This document shows, piece by piece, positions 6,271 to 13,696 of a stretch of DNA of 21,124 nucleotides. Below the pieces are notes generated by a model that ran no database searches, was not told where the DNA came from, and saw nothing but the letters and a program-made list of their open reading frames with translations. Made by a program: the position numbers and the translations under genes. Origin of the DNA: Actinomycetes bacterium (GTDB lineage: Bacteria > Actinomycetota > Actinomycetes > Actinomycetales > Cellulomonadaceae). Location: assembly GCA_023428465.1 (NCBI GenBank), contig JAEYXM010000183.1, forward strand, positions 1 to 21,124. The letters are read 5' to 3'. Numbering within the stretch: position 1 is the first letter of the stretch; every line of letters starts with the position of its first letter.

Positions 6271-7704
6271 ATGAGCGCTCGTGCGCAGATCGGAGTCACC
6301 GGCCTGGCGGTGATGGGACGCAACCTCGCCCGCAACCTCGCGCGGCACGGATACGTCGTCGCCGTGCACAACCGGTCCGTCGCGCGGACGCAGTCGCTGG
6401 TCGCCGAGCACGGCGACGAGGGGACCTTCGTGCCGGCGGAGAGCCTCGCGGACTTCGTCGCGGCGCTCGAGCGGCCCCGCAAGGTCATCGTGATGGTCAA
6501 GGCCGGCGCGGCGACGGACGCCGTGATCGACGAGCTCGTGCCGCTGCTGGAGCCGGGCGACATCGTGGTCGACGCGGGCAACGCGCACTTCCCGGACACG
6601 CGGCGGCGTGAGGCGGCGCTTCGTGCCCACGGCCTGCACTTCGTGGGTACCGGCGTGTCCGGTGGCGAGGAAGGGGCCCTCCTCGGGCCGAGCATCATGC
6701 CGGGGGGGACGGTCGAGGCGTACGCCTCACTCGGCCCCATCCTCGAGTCGATCGCGGCCCAGGTGGACGGGGTGCCGTGCTGCACGCACGTCGGGCCCGA
6801 CGGCGCCGGGCACTTCGTCAAGATGGTGCACAACGGCATCGAGTACGCGGACATGCAGCTCATCGCCGAGGCGTACGACCTGCTCCGCCACGGCCTCGGT
6901 GCGCCGGCCGCGGAGATCGCGCGCATCTTCGCCGAGTGGAACACCGGCGACCTCGAGTCCTTCCTCATCGAGATCACCGCCGACGTGCTCGCGCACACGG
7001 ACCCGCGCACCGGCGGTGCGTTCGTCGACGTCGTGCTCGACCAGGCGGAGCAGAAGGGCACCGGTCGCTGGACGGTGCAGAGCGCGCTCGACCTGGGCGT
7101 CCCGGTCACGGGCATCGCCGAGGCGACGTTCGCGCGTGCCCTGTCGGGGTCGGCGCCGCAGCGCGCCGCAGCCCGCGGGCTGCCCGCGCAGACGCAGCCG
7201 TTCGACGTGCCCGACCGCGACGCGTTCGTCGAGGACGTGCGCCTCGCCCTGTACGCGTCCAAGGTCGTCGCGTACAGCCAGGGCTTCGACCAGATTGCGG
7301 CCGCTTCGGCCGAGCTCGGGTGGGACATCGACCGCGGCGCGATGGCGCGCATCTGGCGGGGCGGCTGCATCATCCGGGCGCGGTTCCTGGACCGCATCAC
7401 GCAGGCGTACGAGCGCGACCCCGGCCTGGCACTGCTGCTCGCGGACCCGTACTTCTCGTCCGCGGTGGGCTCCGGTGTCGGCGCGTGGCGGCGCGTCGTG
7501 GCCCAGGCCGCCCTCGCAGGCGTGCCCACGCCCGCGTTCTCCTCGTCGCTGGCCTACTACGACGCCGTCCGTGCCGAGCGGCTCCCGGCGAACCTGATCC
7601 AGGCACAGCGGGACTTCTTCGGCGCCCACACCTACCGCCGCACGGACACCGACGGCACGTGGCACACGCAGTGGTCCACGGACCGCGAGGAGGTGCAGGC
7701 CTGA
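6271..7704 (+). CDS. gnd: 6-phosphogluconate dehydrogenase, decarboxylating
   Basis: Oxidises 6-phosphogluconate to ribulose 5-phosphate and CO2 in the cytoplasm, the second NADPH-yielding step of the oxidative pentose phosphate pathway. The 477 aa match the long (~470-480 aa) dimeric class. Seen motifs are the dinucleotide fold GLAVMGRN (11-18), the substrate loop VSGGEEGA (129-136), the catalytic segment KMVHNGIEY with Lys184, Asn188 and Glu191, and the GGCIIRARFL block in the all-helical C-terminal domain. ATG 6271 has a GAAAGGG ribosome site. It ends one base before the D-Asp-ligase-like gene, so the two are probably co-translated. Confidence 0.97.
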   Translation: MSARAQIGVTGLAVMGRNLARNLARHGYVVAVHNRSVARTQSLVAEHGDEGTFVPAESLADFVAALERPRKVIVMVKAGAATDAVIDELVPLLEPGDIVVDAGNAHFPDTRRREAALRAHGLHFVGTGVSGGEEGALLGPSIMPGGTVEAYASLGPILESIAAQVDGVPCCTHVGPDGAGHFVKMVHNGIEYADMQLIAEAYDLLRHGLGAPAAEIARIFAEWNTGDLESFLIEITADVLAHTDPRTGGAFVDVVLDQAEQKGTGRWTVQSALDLGVPVTGIAEATFARALSGSAPQRAAARGLPAQTQPFDVPDRDAFVEDVRLALYASKVVAYSQGFDQIAAASAELGWDIDRGAMARIWRGGCIIRARFLDRITQAYERDPGLALLLADPYFSSAVGSGVGAWRRVVAQAALAGVPTPAFSSSLAYYDAVRAERLPANLIQAQRDFFGAHTYRRTDTDGTWHTQWSTDREEVQA

Positions 7705-7705
7705 G

Positions 7706-8980
7706 ATGGCGCGTGCAGCAGCCCCGATCGACGACCTGCAGCCCGTAGTCCTCGGCGGCGACATCGGCGCGTACAGCATCGCGCGCGCCTTCCACGAGGC
7801 GTACGGGGTGCGGTCCGTCGTCGTCTCCACGGTCCTGACGGGCGTGGTCCGGCACTCCGCGTGCATCGAGAACGTCGTCGAGCCCGACATCACGGACGCG
7901 GAGGTGGCCGTCGCCTGCCTGCGGCGCATCGCGGCCGAGCACGCGGGCAAGCGCCTCATCCTGCTCGGCAGCGCGGACTGGCTCGTCCGCACGATCGTCG
8001 AGAACCGCGACCGCCTCGAGGACCTGTACACGGTGCCGTACGTGGACGTCGCGACGCTCGACCTGGTCACGGACAAGGAGAACTTCGGCCGGCTGTGCGC
8101 CGAGCTGGGCCTCGCGCACCCCACGACCGTGGTGCACGACGTGCGCGTGCCCGGCCCGCCGGACACGTCCGGCCTGCGCTTCCCCGTGATCGCGAAGACC
8201 GCGGACACCGCGGCGTACCACGAGGTCGAGTTCCCGGGGAAGAAGAAGGTCTTCACGGTGGCCACGGCCGACGAGCTCGCCGAGCTCATGGAGCGCGTGC
8301 GGCTGTCGGGCTACCAGGGGTCGTTCATCATCCAGGACCTCATCCCGGGCGACGACTCCGGCATGCGGATCCTCACGTGCTACTGCGACGCCGACGGCAA
8401 GGTCCGCTTCTCGTCCTTCGGCCACGTGCTCCTCGAGGAGCACACGCCCGGCGCGCTGGGCAACCCGGCCGGCATCATCACGCAGGCGGGCGGTGAGCTC
8501 GTCGAGCAGGCGACCCGGCTGCTGGAGCACATCGGCTGGCGGGGGTACGCGAACTTCGACCTGAAGTACGACCCGCGGGACGGCCGGACGGTGTTCTTCG
8601 AGCTCAACCCGCGGCTCGGGCGCAGCAACTTCTACGTCACGGCCGCCGGGCGCAACTCCGTGGAGCTGTACGTCCGTGAGCACCTGCAGGGGCTGGACCC
8701 GCTCCCGCCGGGTGCGGACGCCGAGAACACGAACCAGCACCTGTACACCGTGCTGCCCAAGCGGCTGCTGCTGCGGTACGTGGCCGACGCGGCCCTGCGG
8801 CGTCGGGCCGCCGGCCTGTTCCGCGCCGGTCGTGCGACGAACCCGCTGTGGTACCGCGCCGAGCGCGACCCGCGGCGCCTCGGCTACGTCGCGCTCGCCC
8901 AGCTCAACCAGTTCCGCAAGTACCGGACCTACTACCCGGCGCCGCGGGACATCGCCGAACCGGACGGGGTGGCGGGGTGA
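7706..8980 (+). CDS. ATP-grasp carboxylate-amine ligase, D-aspartate ligase-like (peptidoglycan cross-bridge)
   Basis: A 424-aa ATP-grasp enzyme resembling, from memory, Enterococcus faecium D-aspartate ligase, which attaches D-Asp to the side-chain amine of the diamino acid in the peptidoglycan stem. Shared blocks are LGGDIGAYSIARAFHEAYG near the N terminus, IPGDDSGMRIL (213-223), GHVLLEEHTPGALGN, and ANFDLKYDPRDG leading to FFELNPRLGRS. Glu299 and Asn301 in the last block are the likely Mg ligands, and Lys164 is a likely ATP contact. The start ATG 7706 lies one base after the gnd stop, with AGGAGG twelve bases upstream inside gnd. It overlaps the following aspartate racemase by four bases, strongly supporting D-Asp supply and use. 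D-Glu as substrate (also found in Cellulomonas A4beta walls) is the main alternative. Confidence 0.85.
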   Translation: MARAAAPIDDLQPVVLGGDIGAYSIARAFHEAYGVRSVVVSTVLTGVVRHSACIENVVEPDITDAEVAVACLRRIAAEHAGKRLILLGSADWLVRTIVENRDRLEDLYTVPYVDVATLDLVTDKENFGRLCAELGLAHPTTVVHDVRVPGPPDTSGLRFPVIAKTADTAAYHEVEFPGKKKVFTVATADELAELMERVRLSGYQGSFIIQDLIPGDDSGMRILTCYCDADGKVRFSSFGHVLLEEHTPGALGNPAGIITQAGGELVEQATRLLEHIGWRGYANFDLKYDPRDGRTVFFELNPRLGRSNFYVTAAGRNSVELYVREHLQGLDPLPPGADAENTNQHLYTVLPKRLLLRYVADAALRRRAAGLFRAGRATNPLWYRAERDPRRLGYVALAQLNQFRKYRTYYPAPRDIAEPDGVAG

Positions 8981-9693
8981 CCCGCCCGCTCGTCGGCGTC
9001 ATCGGCGGCGTCGGGCCGCTCGCGACGGCGTACTTCCTGGGCAAGGTCGTGCGGCTCACCGAGGCCGAGCGCGACCAGGACCACCTGGACATGATCGTCT
9101 TCGACCACGCGGCCATCCCGGACCGCACGGCGTTCATCGTGGGTACCTCGACGCAGGACCCGGGGCCCGTCATGGCCGACGACGCGCGGCGGCTCGCCGC
9201 ATTCGGCGCCTCGGTGCTCGTGGTGCCGTGCAACACAGCGCACAACTTCACCGACCAGGTGGTCGACGCGGTCGACGTCCCGGTCCTGAGCATCATCGAG
9301 GAGACGGTCGCGGAGGCACTGGCGCGCGTGCCGGACCTGACGGCCGTCGGGCTCCTCGTGACCACGGGGACCGCGGCGTCGGGTGTCTACCAGCGCGCGC
9401 TCGAGGCCCGTGGGATCACGTGCCTCCTGCCGGACGACGACGACCAGGCCCGCATCATGTCGGTCATCTACGACCAGGTGAAGGCCGGGCTGCCCGGGGA
9501 CGTGGCCGCGGTGCGTGCCGTCGCGGGGCGGCTCGTCGAGCGCGGGGCGCAGACTGTCGTGCTCGGGTGCACCGAGCTGTCCGTGGTCGCGGAGGACGAG
9601 GGGCTGCTCGCCGAGCCGCTCTTCGTGGACTCGCTCGACGTGCTGGCGCGCGCCACGATCCGCGCCGCCGGCGGGACGGTGCGCACGGCCTGA
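8977..9693 (+). CDS. Aspartate/glutamate racemase family protein (aspartate racemase type)
   Basis: A 238-aa PLP-independent racemase using two cysteines. Cys85 lies in VPCNTAHNF and Cys198 in LGCTELS; both motifs are of the aspartate-racemase subtype rather than the MurI glutamate-racemase subtype. The N terminus (GVIGGVGPLATAYF) is typical of the family. I start it at GTG 8977, which shares GTGA with the stop of the upstream ligase, giving translational coupling. A longer reading frame extends upstream only as overlap with the ligase gene. Its likely role is to make D-Asp from L-Asp for the upstream ligase. It is the last gene of the gnd operon and converges on the USP-like gene 35 bp downstream. 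Confidence 0.92.
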   Translation: MTRPLVGVIGGVGPLATAYFLGKVVRLTEAERDQDHLDMIVFDHAAIPDRTAFIVGTSTQDPGPVMADDARRLAAFGASVLVVPCNTAHNFTDQVVDAVDVPVLSIIEETVAEALARVPDLTAVGLLVTTGTAASGVYQRALEARGITCLLPDDDDQARIMSVIYDQVKAGLPGDVAAVRAVAGRLVERGAQTVVLGCTELSVVAEDEGLLAEPLFVDSLDVLARATIRAAGGTVRTA

Positions 9694-9728
9694 TCGGACG
9701 GCCTCAGGCGAGGGTCGGCGCCGCGGCG

Positions 9729-10214
9729 TCAGCCGAGCTGGTTGGTCCCGGTGTACAGGTGCAGCACGGGCACCTGGAGCTCCTCGCGGGCACGCGAGGC
9801 CCAGTCGCGGTGGAACGTGTCCTCGAGCACGTGGGGGAGCGTCACGACCACGACCTCGGCCACGGCCTCGTCGGCGACCGCGGCGCGCAGCGCGGGCAGC
9901 GGGTCGTCGGAGACGACGGCGCCGTCAGCCGTCGCGCCCGCGGCGGTGAGGCCGGCCACGCTGGCATCGAGCTGCTCGTGGGCGGTGAGCTCGGCGCGGA
10001 CCGGGCTGTCCTCGCGGCCGAGCGCAGCGTCGAGCGCCTCCCGGAGCTCGCCGAGGCTGAGGTGGTCGATGAGGGAGGCGAGCAGGTTCTGCTCGGTGTC
10101 CGCAGGGACCAGCACGTGGAACCGCACGTCCCGCTCGGCGTACAAGCCGCTCAGGTGCGCCACGTCGGCGTCGGTCAGGGCGTCCTCGGTCAGCACCACG
10201 ATGATCTCGCTCAC
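9729..10214 (-). CDS. Hypothetical protein with a USP/HUP-like fold pattern
   Basis: 161 aa, not assigned to a named family. It starts with a beta strand (EIIVVLTED), has alternating strands and helices, including a second strand FHVLVPAD, and ends with AEVVVVTLPHVLEDTFHRDW and VPVLHLYTG. This pattern recalls universal-stress/HUP-type alpha/beta domains, but I see no clear ATP-binding G-2X-G-9X-G motif. There is no signal peptide or membrane segment. GTG 10214 is chosen because TAGGCT ends seven bases upstream and because homologous-looking sequence begins there; the longer frame runs into the upstream gene. It lies ten bases after the reductase gene, so it may be expressed both from that operon and from its own promoter. 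Confidence 0.7.
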   Translation of the reverse strand: MSEIIVVLTEDALTDADVAHLSGLYAERDVRFHVLVPADTEQNLLASLIDHLSLGELREALDAALGREDSPVRAELTAHEQLDASVAGLTAAGATADGAVVSDDPLPALRAAVADEAVAEVVVVTLPHVLEDTFHRDWASRAREELQVPVLHLYTGTNQLG

Positions 10215-10221
10215 GGGCCAG

Positions 10222-10227
10222 AGCCTA
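10222..10227 (-). promoter_or_regulatory. Possible leaderless -10 (TAGGCT) for the USP-like gene
   Basis: TAGGCT is followed by seven bases and GTG 10214. The TAG is also the stop codon of the upstream reductase gene, so the match could be partly coincidental. Confidence 0.35.
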
Positions 10228-11001
10228 GTGGGCGTGGCCCGCGTCCTTGAGCAGCCAGCGCCCGAGGAGGACGCCGTCACGGTGCAGCAGGTGCGCCGGA
10301 CGTGCGGCGGGTGGGGGAGTGAGCCAGCCCGCGTGGGAGACCACGCGGCCGGCCCGCCCGCCCACGATCGTCGGGCTCCACGTGAGGCACAGCTCGTCGA
10401 CGACGCCCGCGGCCAGCAGGTCGCCGAGGAGGGTCGGACCCCCCTCGCTGAGCAGCCGGGGCAGCCCCGCGGCGGCGAGGGTGGTCACGAGTCGCTCCAG
10501 GTCGACGGCACCGTCGTGGACGACCAGACGGCGGGGCGGCACGTGCTCGCGCAGCCGGTCCAGGTGTGGGGCGTCGCCGACCGTGAACACCCAGGGGCCG
10601 GGCTCGTCCCGCAGGACGACGTCCGGCACGTCCCCGTGCGCGGTCACGATCGCGAGCGCGGGATGGTCGGCCTGCCCGCGCGCGCGTCGGCCAGGCAGGA
10701 ACCGGTCGGGTGTGCGCGGGGCGCGGTACCCCTCGGCCCGCACGGTCCCCGCGCCCACGACGACGACGTCGGCCAGCGCGCGCAGGAGGTGGAAGACACG
10801 CGCGTCGGCCTCGCCGTTGATCGAGCCGGACCGCCCGTCCGCGCCCGTGGCCGCGCCGTCGAGCGTGGCGACCATGTTGGCGCGGACCCACGGCAGGCGC
10901 GGCTCGGCGTGCAGCTCGGCGAGGCGGGTCTCGGCGTCGTCGGGCTCGAGCGGCGGGGTGCCCGCGGGGAGGAGGACCTCGAGCGTCGGCTGTGTGGTCA
11001 C
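10225..11001 (-). CDS. RibD C-terminal-domain reductase (Rv2671-like pyrimidine/dihydrofolate reductase family)
   Basis: 258 aa with a single RibD_C/DHFR-like NADPH-dependent reductase domain and no deaminase domain. Recognisable features are ANMVATLDGAATG near residue 42, INGEADARVFHLLRALADVVVVGAGT, the phosphate-binding LLSEGGPTLLG, and SPTIVGG. It resembles the M. tuberculosis protein annotated RibD (Rv2671), reported to reduce dihydrofolate and contribute to para-aminosalicylate resistance; a role in riboflavin synthesis is less likely without a deaminase partner here. GTG 11001 follows TACCGT by six bases (leaderless). It is divergent from zapE by 32 bp, the same arrangement as Rv2671/Rv2670c. 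Confidence 0.88.
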   Translation of the reverse strand: MTTQPTLEVLLPAGTPPLEPDDAETRLAELHAEPRLPWVRANMVATLDGAATGADGRSGSINGEADARVFHLLRALADVVVVGAGTVRAEGYRAPRTPDRFLPGRRARGQADHPALAIVTAHGDVPDVVLRDEPGPWVFTVGDAPHLDRLREHVPPRRLVVHDGAVDLERLVTTLAAAGLPRLLSEGGPTLLGDLLAAGVVDELCLTWSPTIVGGRAGRVVSHAGWLTPPPAARPAHLLHRDGVLLGRWLLKDAGHAH

Positions 11002-11033
11002 CGCCCGACGGTAGCCCGCTTAGGCTGTGCGAC
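11002..11033. promoter_or_regulatory. 32-bp divergent promoter with two leaderless -10 boxes
   Basis: Minus strand: TACCGT (11008-11013), then six bases, then GTG 11001. Plus strand: TAGGCT (11021-11026), then seven bases, then GTG 11034. The two -10 boxes are seven bases apart, so each -35 region lies over the other gene's start. Confidence 0.5.
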
Positions 11034-12014
11034 GTGAGGGGCCTGACCGGACGCGTGCCCGAGCTGCCGGCGGACCGCCTGGCCGCGCAGTTCGTGCCGC
11101 CGCGCCACTTCGCGACCACGGCCTTCGACTCCTACCACCCGGACCCAGAGCACCCGAGCCAGGCGGCGGCGCTGGCCCGCGTGCGCGAGGTGGCCGCGCA
11201 GGTCGCGACCCCGGCCCGGCGGTTCCGGCGCCGCCCGGCGCCTACAGCGCTGTATCTCGACGGCGGGTTCGGCGTCGGCAAGACGCACCTCCTCGCGGCC
11301 CTGTGCCACGCCGTGGGCGTCGAGCGGTCCGCCTACGGGACGTTCGTGGAGTACACGCACCTGGCGGGGGCGCTCGGCTTCCCGGCCGCCGTGCGCGAGC
11401 TCAGCCGGCGCGCGCTGGTGTGCATCGACGAGTTCGAGCTCGACGACCCGGGGGACACGGTCCTCATGGCGCGGCTACTGCGCGAGCTGTCCGACGCGGG
11501 CGTGACGCTCGCCGCGACGTCGAACACGCTGCCGGAGTCGCTCGGCGAGGGCCGGTTCGCGGCCGACGACTTCCGGCGTGAGATCCACGCGCTCGCCGAG
11601 CGGTTCGAGGTGGTCCGGATCGACGGGCCGGACTACCGGCACCGCCACGCCCCGCACGCGGCCGCCGGCTTGCCTGACGACGACGTCCGCACCGCCCTGG
11701 CGGGCGTGCCGGACGCGGCCCTGGACGACTTCACCGACCTGCTCGCGCACCTGCGGAGCGTGCACCCTGTCCGCTACGGCGCACTCCTCGAGGGTGTCGC
11801 CGTGGCGGGGCTCACGGGCGTCGTGCCGCTGGCCGACCAGGCGGACGCGCTCCGGCTCGTCGTGCTCGTGGACCGCTTGTACGACCGGGACGTGCGCGTC
11901 GTACTGGGCGGGTGCGGTACCGAGGGCCTGTTCAGCCCGGCCATGCTGCGCGGTGGGTACCGCAAGAAGTACCTGCGGACGCTGTCGCGCCTGGCCGAGC
12001 TCAGCGCGGGCTGA
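11034..12014 (+). CDS. zapE: Cell division protein ZapE / AFG1-like ATPase
   Basis: A 326-aa P-loop ATPase of the AFG1/ZapE family; in E. coli ZapE acts at the division ring under low-oxygen or stress conditions. The Walker A motif is GGFGVGKTH (77-85, Lys83) and Walker B is LVCIDEFEL (Asp132, Glu133). LAATSN is the sensor strand, and FRREIHALAERFEVV follows as in the family. There is no signal peptide or membrane helix. GTG 11034 is chosen from the TAGGCT box seven bases upstream. The start also begins at the conserved region. The gene converges on a PIN-domain gene, and their last 14 bases overlap. Confidence 0.9.
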   Translation: MRGLTGRVPELPADRLAAQFVPPRHFATTAFDSYHPDPEHPSQAAALARVREVAAQVATPARRFRRRPAPTALYLDGGFGVGKTHLLAALCHAVGVERSAYGTFVEYTHLAGALGFPAAVRELSRRALVCIDEFELDDPGDTVLMARLLRELSDAGVTLAATSNTLPESLGEGRFAADDFRREIHALAERFEVVRIDGPDYRHRHAPHAAAGLPDDDVRTALAGVPDAALDDFTDLLAHLRSVHPVRYGALLEGVAVAGLTGVVPLADQADALRLVVLVDRLYDRDVRVVLGGCGTEGLFSPAMLRGGYRKKYLRTLSRLAELSAG

Positions 12015-12444
12015 CCGAGCCGGCGCCGGTTCCGGCATCGGTCCCCTCACCGAGGAGCGACTCCAGGTCGGCCAGGGGCACCTCGCCCGCCGCCGTGGCC
12101 GCCAGCGCCGGGTCGACCGTGACGAGCGCGTCCGCCTGCAGCGTGGCGATCGCCAGGTACTCGGCGTCGCGCAGCGTCTCCCAGCCGCGGCGTCGCGCGA
12201 TGCGCCACGCGGTGCCCCGGGAGACGCGGTCGTTCAGGACGCGGATCTTCAGCTCGGTGATCCGCTCGTGGGCGGCGAGCGCCGCGGCGTCCGTGCGCCG
12301 ACCTGCGGTGACGTCGCGCAGGAGCAGGCCGAGGGCCTCGGAGCGGATGCCCGCGGGCGCCACGAGCTGCACCGTCGGGTCGACCCGGAGCCCGTGGTCG
12401 ACCAGGTGCAGCAGGGTCGGGGCGTCGATCGTGTAGCGCGCCAT
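12001..12444 (-). CDS. Solitary PIN-domain protein (VapC-like)
   Basis: 147 aa with a PIN-like arrangement of acidic residues: Asp7 (YTIDAPTLL), Glu36 (IRSEALGLLL), Asp93 (LRDAEYLAIA) and Asp111 (LVTVDPALA). These would chelate Mg for single-strand RNA cleavage. No VapB-type antitoxin gene is next to it: upstream is the sigma-factor gene, with only 69 bp between. It may be a toxin with an unlinked partner or a housekeeping RNase. ATG 12444 follows TAGCCT by six bases (leaderless). The last 14 bases overlap the end of zapE on the other strand. Confidence 0.75.
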   Translation of the reverse strand: MARYTIDAPTLLHLVDHGLRVDPTVQLVAPAGIRSEALGLLLRDVTAGRRTDAAALAAHERITELKIRVLNDRVSRGTAWRIARRRGWETLRDAEYLAIATLQADALVTVDPALAATAAGEVPLADLESLLGEGTDAGTGAGSVSPR

Positions 12445-12450
12445 CCCCGC

Positions 12451-12456
12451 AGGCTA
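12451..12456 (-). promoter_or_regulatory. -10 element (TAGCCT) of the leaderless PIN gene
   Basis: TAGCCT on the minus strand, then GCGGGG, then ATG 12444. The GCGGGG could alternatively act as a very close ribosome site. Confidence 0.45.
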
Positions 12457-12465
12457 GGCCCGCGC

Positions 12466-12503
12466 GCCGACACCGGCGCCCGGGCGGGGGTACCGGCGTC
12501 GGC
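12466..12503 (-). terminator. Possible terminator after the sigma-factor gene
   Basis: GCCGACACCGG (12466-12476) pairs with CCGGCGTCGGC (12493-12503) over 11 bases with one mismatch, just after the sigma stop codon. There is no T run. It would insulate the PIN gene from the long upstream operon. Confidence 0.4.
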
Positions 12504-12513
12504 ACACGCTCGC

Positions 12514-13659
12514 TCAGGGCTCGAGGACCTCGAGGTCCGCCCGGGTGAGCACCAGCGCCGCCGACGGGTCCGTCGACACCGGGACCAGCCCGTCGGCTGT
12601 CACGCGGTACACCGCCTGGAACGGGTTGAGCGTGGACCGCGGGCGGCCGTCGAAGGAGTCGCCGAGGAAGAGCACGTACGTCTCGCCGACCTCGAGGAGC
12701 ACGTCCGCGTCCGGCGGGTCGCCCGGCGGGAGCCAGGAGCCGACCTCGACGACGTCACCGGCCGCCGCGTCCCCGGCGAAGCCCTCGGTGACCTCCACCC
12801 GGTAGACCTCGAACATCTGCAGGTCCACGGCTGGGCCGAGGTCGATGTCGATCTCCTCGCGGCGCGCGTCGAGCACGGTGCCCTCGACGACGACGTCGGA
12901 GGCGTCCGTGAGCTCGGCGAGCGTGGCGTAGTACGGCCAGTCGGCCAGCGATGCCCCACCCCCGGGCGATGCCGGGTTCCGGCCGAGCAACCCCACCGCG
13001 CCGACGACGATCGCCACCACGGCGAGCGAGGCCGCGGCCACCGAGGCCAGGCGGCGTCGGCGTCGGACGGCCCCGGCGCGCGCGATCAGAGCGGGCGCCG
13101 ACGGGACGCGCCCCGGTGCCCCGGCGGCCGGGGGCTCGCCCGTGCCGTCGGCCAGGCGCTCGGGCACGAGGACGTGGCGCAGCTGGACGAGCGCGCGCGA
13201 TGCCGTCGACTTCACCGTGCCCACCGAGACGCCCAGGTCCGCGGCGACCTCCGCGTCCGTCAGGCCGACGAGGTGGCGCAGGACGACGATGCGGCGCTGG
13301 CGCGGGGTGAGGGTCATGAGGGCGCGCACGACCTCGTCGCGGTCCGCCGCGCCGTCGGCCGGTGACGGGGCCCTCGACGGCGTGTCCGGGACGTCCACGG
13401 GGTCGGTGAGGACCTCGCGCCGGCCCTTGCGCCAGGTGTCGATGCGCTGGTTCGCCAGGACGCGGCGCGCGTACGCCTCCGGGTCCGTCGCGACCGCGCG
13501 CGGCCACGCCAGGTAGGTCTTGACCAGCGTCGCCTGCACGAGCTCGTCGGCCCGATGCGTGTCGCCGGTGAGCAGGCGGGCGGTGCGGTGCAGGCGCGGG
13601 CCGGCGTCGGCCACGAAGGCCGTGAACTCGCGCTCGGCGGTCGGGGTCGTGGTGGTCAT
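12514..13659 (-). CDS. SigE-family ECF sigma factor fused to a TM helix and extracytoplasmic domain
   Basis: 381 aa. Residues ~11-82 are sigma region 2 (LTGDTHRADELVQATLVKTYLAW, then RRVLANQRIDTWRK) and ~107-163 are region 4 (LTPRQRRIVVLRHL, then the helix-turn-helix with VSVGTVKSTASRAL). A Pro/Ala-rich linker and a five-Arg patch (199-203) precede a hydrophobic helix at ~204-225, giving N-in topology. Residues ~226-381 form an extracytoplasmic beta-rich domain (DVVVEGTVLDA, VEVTEGFAG, LEVGETYVLFLG) of a kind usually seen in separate exported proteins. SigE-family factors are normally ~170 aa with a separate membrane protein downstream; here one continuous frame joins both. ATG 13659 begins the family N terminus; the longer frame runs into ppk2. 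It lies 37 bp after ppk2 and is probably the last gene of the operon. Confidence 0.88.
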   Translation of the reverse strand: MTTTTPTAEREFTAFVADAGPRLHRTARLLTGDTHRADELVQATLVKTYLAWPRAVATDPEAYARRVLANQRIDTWRKGRREVLTDPVDVPDTPSRAPSPADGAADRDEVVRALMTLTPRQRRIVVLRHLVGLTDAEVAADLGVSVGTVKSTASRALVQLRHVLVPERLADGTGEPPAAGAPGRVPSAPALIARAGAVRRRRRLASVAAASLAVVAIVVGAVGLLGRNPASPGGGASLADWPYYATLAELTDASDVVVEGTVLDARREEIDIDLGPAVDLQMFEVYRVEVTEGFAGDAAAGDVVEVGSWLPPGDPPDADVLLEVGETYVLFLGDSFDGRPRSTLNPFQAVYRVTADGLVPVSTDPSAALVLTRADLEVLEP

Positions 13660-13696
13660 ACCTGGTACACGCCCGGGACCCGCCCCTGGTTGAGCG

